Shown: positions 1 through 5,071 of the stretch, piece after piece
How the letters are laid out: each line of letters starts with the position of its first letter
How positions within the stretch are numbered: the stretch's first letter is position 1
Source: Clostridiales bacterium
GTDB taxonomy: Bacteria; Bacillota; Clostridia; Tissierellales; Sedimentibacteraceae
DNA length: 5,071 nucleotides
Direction of reading: 5' to 3'
NCBI GenBank assembly: GCA_003487955.1
Contig: DNNJ01000086.1
Coordinates: 1 to 5,071 of the forward strand
Translations under genes and position numbers: made by a program
The notes under the pieces: generated by a model
Databases searched by the model: none
What the model was told of the DNA's origin: nothing
What the model saw: only the letters and a program-made list of their open reading frames with translations

Positions 1-1656
1 AGTTTTATCATCTAATAGAGGATATAACACATTTGCAGCATAACAATCTCCATAAGCTTCTTCTCCAATCATCCATCTTCTTACGTCGTAGTATCGTTGA
101 TCCTCATACATCATTTCTATACGTTTCTCGTTCCTCATTCTATTTCTCAGATCATCTCCAGTATCAGTCACATCAGGCATTCCTGCCCTATTCCTTATCA
201 TATTCAAATATTTACGTGCCTCCAATTCTTCTCCTAACTCAATACAAGCTTCTGCGTAATTAAATAATACTTCTGCGTACCTAAAGTAACGCCAAGGAAT
301 ATCCTGAGCAAAGAACCAGCCATCAATGGTTGGATCCATCATTTTTCGAATATAATATCCTGTAAAACCGGCCTCGGATGGTCGCACAGAACTTTGACGT
401 GTATCTAGTCCATGTTCAATTATAATACTGTTCGTTGATGCATTCCATTTTTCATAACGGCCTACCTGGAGAGTTGAAGTTGGATCTTTTTCTAACAATG
501 ATGCATCTCTTCCCATTTTCCTAACTGATGACCCATTATAGATAATAAAAGCATAAAAACGAGGATCTCTATTTGAATAAGGATTAGATGAATGTTCAGG
601 ATTATTCCAATCGAATGGTAGTCCTGTATTCATTTCAAATGCATCAACTAAATTACCCAGTGGCACATTATTTCCCCTACCTCCAAATCCATTAGGGTAG
701 TATAACTGTAAAGGACATGTATTTACACCACTCCACCAATCAGATCTAAAATAACGGATGAAAATATCTTCTTCATTTCCATACGTAAGGAATAGATCCT
801 GACAATTTTTTGATGCTTCCTCAAACGATGTGGGATTTTTTTTGAACAAATCATATAATCCCAGATTAATAATATCCTCCGCTGCTTTCTTTGCTTTTTT
901 CCATCTTTCTATTTGACTCCCCTCTGTATATCCTAATAATTCAGGATTTTTATAATTTGGAAAAACTCTCTCAATATTATGATATAAATCACTCGCAGCA
1001 TATGTTAGAACTCTTGACTTCAATGCCATTGCTGCACCTTTGGTAGCCCTTCCGCGGTCTGACCCTATGTATTCTTGAGGAAGTAAGACCGCTGCGTCAT
1101 CACAATCTTTGACTATAAAATCAACACAATCAGAAAAAGTACTTCTAGGAAGCAGAAAATTATCCGTGAGTTTATAAGCTTTGGTTATAATAGGTATTCC
1201 TCCATATAATTTTAAGAGTTGATGATAATACATAGCTCTTAAAAAGTGAACCTCTCCTCGAAAGCGATCTTTCAATTCCTCTTCAATTGGGGAACGCTCT
1301 AAATTTTCCAAAGCTATGTTACAGTATCTGACCGCTTGATAAATCTTTGGCCATTGGTGCCAATATCCTCCTGAAGTAGGTGAATCACTTCCACTATTTA
1401 CATTTAATATACCTGTATTTGCCCTTGCATCAGCTTCATCCACATAAACCGAAGTAGGAAACTTTTCAAAACCATGTTCTATTTCAATATAAATTTGAGA
1501 TAAAAAAGATTCAATTAAGCTAGGATCTTCACTTTCCCAAACATCAACATCAGAATATTCTGTCAAGGGTTTAGTTTCAAGAAAATCACTACAACAACTC
1601 ATTGTAATTAATCCAAATAGAGATATAATTATTAATAAACAATTACTTTTTTTCAT
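1..1656 (-). CDS. SusD/RagB-family nutrient-binding surface lipoprotein (3' end outside window)
   Basis: The frame runs open from ATG at 1656 to the window edge and gives 552 residues without a stop. SusD-like proteins bind glycans or other ligands at the cell surface and cap the partner SusC barrel. Residues 1-20 are a lipoprotein signal peptide (MKKSN, a hydrophobic core, then ITMS) ending at a Cys-Cys pair (21-22), followed by SDFLETKP, the usual mature SusD start. Family signatures are GEVHFLRAMYYHQLLKLYGG (134-153) in the N-terminal TPR-like region, RDPRFYAFI (363-371), WRYFRYAEVLFNYAEACIEL (455-474), the LNMIRNRAGMP segment (484-494), and EKRIEMMYEDQRYYDVRRW (510-528). SusD proteins are commonly 500-650 residues; since the DVRRW motif usually lies some tens of residues before the end, only the last part is missing. 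The start lies 11 bases after the SusC stop, with no Shine-Dalgarno motif, so translation is probably coupled or leader-driven. Ten cysteines are visible, eight or nine of them after lipoprotein processing. Ligand is unknown. Confidence 0.96.
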   Translation of the reverse strand, partial: MKKSNCLLIIISLFGLITMSCCSDFLETKPLTEYSDVDVWESEDPSLIESFLSQIYIEIEHGFEKFPTSVYVDEADARANTGILNVNSGSDSPTSGGYWHQWPKIYQAVRYCNIALENLERSPIEEELKDRFRGEVHFLRAMYYHQLLKLYGGIPIITKAYKLTDNFLLPRSTFSDCVDFIVKDCDDAAVLLPQEYIGSDRGRATKGAAMALKSRVLTYAASDLYHNIERVFPNYKNPELLGYTEGSQIERWKKAKKAAEDIINLGLYDLFKKNPTSFEEASKNCQDLFLTYGNEEDIFIRYFRSDWWSGVNTCPLQLYYPNGFGGRGNNVPLGNLVDAFEMNTGLPFDWNNPEHSSNPYSNRDPRFYAFIIYNGSSVRKMGRDASLLEKDPTSTLQVGRYEKWNASTNSIIIEHGLDTRQSSVRPSEAGFTGYYIRKMMDPTIDGWFFAQDIPWRYFRYAEVLFNYAEACIELGEELEARKYLNMIRNRAGMPDVTDTGDDLRNRMRNEKRIEMMYEDQRYYDVRRWMIGEEAYGDCYAANVLYPLLDDKT

Positions 1657-1667
1657 CACTAAAATAA

Positions 1668-4600
1668 TTAAAGAGTTAATTTTATACCAATATTATACAC
1701 TTTATTAACTGGCCAATTAGAAATGCTTGTTCTTTCAGGATCAAAACCATCTGGCAAATAAGAGAAAGTCAACAAGTTCATGCCTGAGATATAAAGATTC
1801 AGTTCACTTAAGCCTAACCTTTTTGTTACATTATCTGGAATGAGCCACCCAATTTCCAAACTTTTTAATCTTAAATAATCTCCTCTTTTCAAAAAATGGG
1901 TATTTGCTAATTCAGACCAATACACCCTTCCTCCACGAGCCAAAATAGCTGCACGAGGGTTATTTGCTCCCAAATTATCCTTAGTCCACCTATCCTCGGT
2001 AATAAATTGATAATAATTTGATTCTGGTGAACCCGTGGGTAAAGACAAATAATAATCATTCCCAGCTGCTCCTTGTAAAAAAATTGAAGTATAAAAATTA
2101 CAGTATTTCATGTCAATATTCATACCTCCAAAATATTTTGGAATGGAGTTATTATTACTCCTCACCTGATCTAATCCGTCGATTTTTTGATCATCGTTTA
2201 CATCTTTAAAAACAATATCGCCGGGTTTAGATGATGGTAAATGTGGATATGAATCCAAATGAGCTTGATCTTTAAATATCCCAATAGCTTGATAATATAA
2301 TCCTGCTCCTATCGGACGACCAGTAGATTTTCTATAATCTTCGATATTTGGCGTCTCATCCCAAAATACAATTTTATTTGATGCATAGGAGATGTTCGGT
2401 GAAATCGTATAACTAAAAGCGCCAATCTTATCACTATAGGATAATACCACTTCAAAACCCCGATTACGAACCTGACCAATATTTTCTCTAGGCAAAGTTA
2501 ATCCAGTTGAGAGTGGCACTGAGGCATTACGATATTCTAAGATATTATCTCTGAAATTATAAAAATACTCAAGTGTTGCCGAGAATTTTCCATCTAACAT
2601 TTGTAAGTCAATACCGATATTAGATTGATTAGCAACTTCCCATGTTACTTGTTCGAAAGGAATTCTCAACTCTTTTAAGGCTGTATTCTCCTCATTTACA
2701 TTAAAAATGTATTTATTCTTCCAATCTGTTCTAAATCCATATGTAGCCAAGTATTGGTAGGCTGATATCCTATCATTTCCCGTTTGTCCCCATGAACCTC
2801 TTAATTTAAAATGATTGAAAAGTGGTATATTTTCTTTCCAATATTCTTCTTCCGACATTACCCAGCCCAATGAAAATCCTGGAAAGAAACCAAATCGATA
2901 ATCTCTATGAAAAATATACGATCCATCATATCGAAAAACAAATTCTGCTAAATACTTAGATTTGAAATTATAGTTGAATCTTCCAAAATAATTTAAACGA
3001 GCACTTTGGTTTGCTGAACCATTATTATCTTTCTCTAAATCTCCTCCAGCAAAAAGTTGATCAATCGCTTCAGATGGAAAATATTTACGAAATGCACTTA
3101 GATTCATTTCATCAGAAGTGAATCGTTCAACACCTAATAATCCTCCGAAGGTATGGTTGTTAAAAATTTCATTGTAATTTAACAATGCATTCATTGTTAT
3201 TGAGCCATTATCTTCCATACTTTGACTTAATTCAGGTTGACTGACACCATGTTTTGTCTTAATCAATTCCGGTTCATTATTTTCATTATAGCCTTTCCAA
3301 TAGTATAAATAGTATGGTATAGACCACTTTTTGTTGTTATTGAATGTTTTATCAACGGCAATATTACTTTTAAATGATAAACCTTGAATAAATGGTATAT
3401 TTATATCTAAATTTATCAAACTCTGAAGATTATATGTTTTGAACCTGTCATAACCCATTTCATCAGAAGAAGAGACAACGGGATTCAAATCCGATTCTAC
3501 TCCTGGGCCCGGTAACCCATTAGGCCAGCGTGCCGGCATATTAGGACGACTTTGAACCACTAACTGGTGAGAATATAGAGGATTGTACATATCTGCCGGT
3601 CTGTTAGTGATTGATTGTCTCCCGGATAAGTCAAATCCAATTTTAATATTGTTTGTAATCTTACCGTCAATATTACTTCTAAAATTTATTTGAGAAAAAT
3701 TATTTCCACTATTTCTATGAATTCCTTCTTGATAATTTGCCCCTAATGAAAGAAAATATTTAACTGCTTCTGAACCACCAGAAACGGAAATATTACCATA
3801 AGTTTCAGGACTAGATTTTTTATATACTTCTTCATACCAATTGGTCTCGGGATAAAGCCATGGATCCTTATTGATATTATTTTTATAAATATCAAGGACC
3901 TCATCTGAATATGTCGGAGCCATTCCATAGTAACTATTATTTTCATTTACCATAGACATATAGGTATATGCATCAGCCATTTTGGGAAGACTTGTAGGTG
4001 AACTGAATCCTTGATTAAATGTCACTGATATTTCGGCTTTTCCTGCATTTCCTCGTCTTGTTGTAACCAAAATTACTCCATTTGCGGCTTGAGCACCATA
4101 AATAGCAGCCGAGGCATCCTTCAACACTGTAATAGATTCAATATCATTCGGATCCAACCTTGATATATTTCTATTGGATATACCATCAACAACAATGAGA
4201 GGACTATTATTTCCTGTCGTATTCACACCTCTAATTCGTATTGTAGGATCATCTCCTCCAGGAGTGGAACTTGCTTGTACAGTAGTCAAACCTGGAATTT
4301 TTCCAGTTAAACGATTTGTTATATTTATAGATGGGATTGTTTGTAGATCTTTTCCTCCTACCGATGATATAGCTCCTGTTACAGTTGCTTTTTTTTGTGT
4401 ACCATAACCGACAACAACAACCTCATCCAGCAACTCTGTGTCTGGAGATAAGATAACACTAATTGTACTCCTACCATTGACAGCCTCTATCAGTTTTTTC
4501 ATACCAACATAACTAAATATTAAATTGGCATTTACAGGTACACTTTCTAATACGTAATTCCCATTGATATCTGTTACAGTGCCATGGGCTTCTTCATTTT

Positions 4601-4739
4601 CAACAACAATAGTTACTCCAATCAATGATTCACCTGTATTATCTCTTACATTTCCTCTAATGGATATATTTTGTGATATTATACACATTGTTGAAAATGG
4701 AAAAATGATAAGTAATAATATAATCTTTCTTATTCTCAT
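1668..4739 (-). CDS. SusC/RagA-family TonB-linked outer-membrane transporter
   Basis: This is a complete 1023-residue beta-barrel transporter that imports a ligand through the outer membrane using TonB/ExbBD energy. Residues 1-22 form a signal peptide (RIRK, then a hydrophobic stretch) with likely cleavage before QN. A carboxypeptidase-regulatory-like beta domain follows (about 26-98), then the TonB box LLDEVVVVGYGT (103-114) and the plug (about 115-230), which includes the IRIRG strand (167-171) and the conserved DASAAIYGAQAANGVILVTT stretch (208-227). The barrel fills the rest and carries SusC signatures such as FGFFPGFSLGWVMSEE (616-631), KLRGSWGQTGND (645-656) and RGDYLRLKSLEIGW (952-965). 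A DVNDDQKID loop (846-854) resembles a calcium-binding loop. I chose ATG at 4739 over an in-frame TTG at 4748 because ATG directly precedes the basic n-region; neither has a Shine-Dalgarno motif. There is no STN domain. Length is normal for the family. The SusD partner follows after 11 bases. Substrate is unknown. Confidence 0.97.
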   Translation of the reverse strand: MRIRKIILLLIIFPFSTMCIISQNISIRGNVRDNTGESLIGVTIVVENEEAHGTVTDINGNYVLESVPVNANLIFSYVGMKKLIEAVNGRSTISVILSPDTELLDEVVVVGYGTQKKATVTGAISSVGGKDLQTIPSINITNRLTGKIPGLTTVQASSTPGGDDPTIRIRGVNTTGNNSPLIVVDGISNRNISRLDPNDIESITVLKDASAAIYGAQAANGVILVTTRRGNAGKAEISVTFNQGFSSPTSLPKMADAYTYMSMVNENNSYYGMAPTYSDEVLDIYKNNINKDPWLYPETNWYEEVYKKSSPETYGNISVSGGSEAVKYFLSLGANYQEGIHRNSGNNFSQINFRSNIDGKITNNIKIGFDLSGRQSITNRPADMYNPLYSHQLVVQSRPNMPARWPNGLPGPGVESDLNPVVSSSDEMGYDRFKTYNLQSLINLDINIPFIQGLSFKSNIAVDKTFNNNKKWSIPYYLYYWKGYNENNEPELIKTKHGVSQPELSQSMEDNGSITMNALLNYNEIFNNHTFGGLLGVERFTSDEMNLSAFRKYFPSEAIDQLFAGGDLEKDNNGSANQSARLNYFGRFNYNFKSKYLAEFVFRYDGSYIFHRDYRFGFFPGFSLGWVMSEEEYWKENIPLFNHFKLRGSWGQTGNDRISAYQYLATYGFRTDWKNKYIFNVNEENTALKELRIPFEQVTWEVANQSNIGIDLQMLDGKFSATLEYFYNFRDNILEYRNASVPLSTGLTLPRENIGQVRNRGFEVVLSYSDKIGAFSYTISPNISYASNKIVFWDETPNIEDYRKSTGRPIGAGLYYQAIGIFKDQAHLDSYPHLPSSKPGDIVFKDVNDDQKIDGLDQVRSNNNSIPKYFGGMNIDMKYCNFYTSIFLQGAAGNDYYLSLPTGSPESNYYQFITEDRWTKDNLGANNPRAAILARGGRVYWSELANTHFLKRGDYLRLKSLEIGWLIPDNVTKRLGLSELNLYISGMNLLTFSYLPDGFDPERTSISNWPVNKVYNIGIKLTL

Positions 4740-4759
4740 AATTTTCAATTATTAAAATT

Positions 4760-5071
4760 TTATAATTTCCAAGGCTTTCTATACTCGTAAGATAAATAAT
4801 TATTAGCAATCTCGGAATTGGTAAACCTTTCATTTATTGCATCCCATTCTAGTCTTTCTCGTGTCATCATTGCAATCGTACCTAAATGTGCCATTGAGGT
4901 TGATCTGTGCCCTATCTCTAATGTTGCCCAAGGTTGCTCACGTGATTTCACGCAATCCAAAAAATTTCGGATAAGACTTGATGCACTGTTTTTATAACTA
5001 CCATCAATTAATAGCGTGTCATCTTTAGCCAAAGAGTAATCTTCGGGTTCGATCATTGGCTTCCATGTCTG
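4760..5071 (-). CDS. Gfo/Idh/MocA-family oxidoreductase, C-terminal part (5' end outside window)
   Basis: The frame is open to the window edge and ends at TAA (4760-4762), giving 103 visible residues; the ATG at 5056 is an internal methionine, not the start. The residues match the C-terminal end of the Bacteroidota/Planctomycetota type of Gfo/Idh/MocA oxidoreductase. There is an RNFLDCVKSREQPWA segment (about 35-49), the EIGHRSTSMAHLGTIAM helix (52-68), LEWD (74-77), ERF (81-83), and a terminal YRKPWKL. Family members are usually 400-480 residues, so about three quarters is missing, including the Rossmann fold with its NAD(P) site and the catalytic Lys/His region. These enzymes oxidise or reduce sugars, inositols or related alcohols; many of this subtype carry a Tat or Sec export signal, which cannot be checked here. 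The gene ends 20 bases before the susC-like start on the same strand, suggesting co-transcription. Family assignment is strong; substrate and cellular location are unknown. Confidence 0.9.
   Translation of the reverse strand, partial: QTWKPMIEPEDYSLAKDDTLLIDGSYKNSASSLIRNFLDCVKSREQPWATLEIGHRSTSMAHLGTIAMMTRERLEWDAINERFTNSEIANNYLSYEYRKPWKL

Larger units (their letters stand above)
1..5071 (-). other. Probable single transcription unit: oxidoreductase, susC-like, susD-like
   Basis: All three genes are on the minus strand with gaps of 20 bases (4740-4759) and 11 bases (1657-1667). Neither gap has room for a full promoter, and neither holds a GC-rich hairpin followed by T residues, so read-through from the oxidoreductase into susC and susD is the simplest reading. 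I also see no clear Bacteroidota promoter (TTTG near -33 with TAnnTTTG near -7) at the end of the oxidoreductase gene, although an internal promoter there cannot be excluded by eye. Both ends of the unit lie outside the window. This arrangement is typical of polysaccharide utilization loci and similar uptake loci, but no degradative enzyme is visible to confirm that class. Confidence 0.7.

Noticed and set aside
33..263. Plus-strand open frame of 76 codons
   Set aside because: It lies wholly opposite the SusD-like gene, whose minus-strand frame has clear family motifs here (RYYDVRRW). Its translation is Ser/Tyr-rich with no recognisable domain, as expected of an antisense shadow.
1..1656. Possibility that the SusD-like gene is a truncated pseudogene, because no stop codon is seen
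   Set aside because: The frame is uninterrupted over 552 codons and simply meets the window edge. All expected motifs are present in order, so it is a window cut rather than gene decay.
4389..4396. Run of eight A residues (coding strand) just after the SusC TonB box, and a similar run at 836-843 in the SusD-like gene; possible slippage or phase-variation sites
   Set aside because: Both encode ordinary Lys-containing residues at positions where the family normally has them (TQKKAT in SusC), both frames are intact, and runs this short are expected in an AT-rich genome.
4174..4407. Plus-strand open frame opposite the SusC plug domain
   Set aside because: The minus strand here encodes conserved plug residues from just after the TonB box to the VVDGIS segment. 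The plus-strand product has no family features and is a shadow. The same applies to the frames at 2018-2209 and 4564-4755 (plus) and 3743-3946 (minus, another frame).
4740..4759. Small inverted repeat (AATTTT...AAAATT) in the gap between the oxidoreductase and susC genes
   Set aside because: It is only six A/T pairs around an eight-base loop in very AT-rich DNA, too weak for a terminator and likely to arise by chance.

Overview
This window is ordinary glycan- or nutrient-uptake DNA from a member of the Bacteroidota. All real coding sequence is on the minus strand. The base composition is AT-rich (roughly one third G+C by eye), genes are tightly spaced, and no Shine-Dalgarno motif precedes either visible start. 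These traits and the SusC/SusD gene pair are typical of the phylum. I cannot name a genus or species.

Layout in the direction of transcription (high to low coordinates): (1) 5071-4760, the last 103 residues of a Gfo/Idh/MocA-family NAD(P)-dependent oxidoreductase, whose N-terminal part lies outside the window; (2) after a 20-base gap, 4739-1668, a complete SusC/RagA-type TonB-dependent outer-membrane transporter of 1023 residues; (3) after an 11-base gap, 1656-1, a SusD/RagB-type surface lipoprotein, complete at the N-terminus and cut by the window edge after 552 residues. No stretch of 300 bases lacks a gene, and I see no RNA genes, mobile elements, CRISPR arrays, direct repeats or convincing terminators.

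The family-level model is that SusD captures a ligand on the cell surface and closes like a lid over the SusC barrel. SusC then imports the ligand into the periplasm using TonB energy. The oxidoreductase probably acts on a sugar, cyclitol or sugar derivative connected with the same substrate. The substrate cannot be read from this window, because no glycoside hydrolase, lyase, sulfatase or regulator is visible. SusC lacks the N-terminal STN signalling domain, so direct control by a FecR-type anti-sigma factor contacting this transporter is unlikely.

I found no evidence of a previously undescribed system. The findings are modest points: operon linkage, start codon choice, a putative metal-binding loop, cysteine content of SusD, and a non-aromatic C-terminus on SusC.
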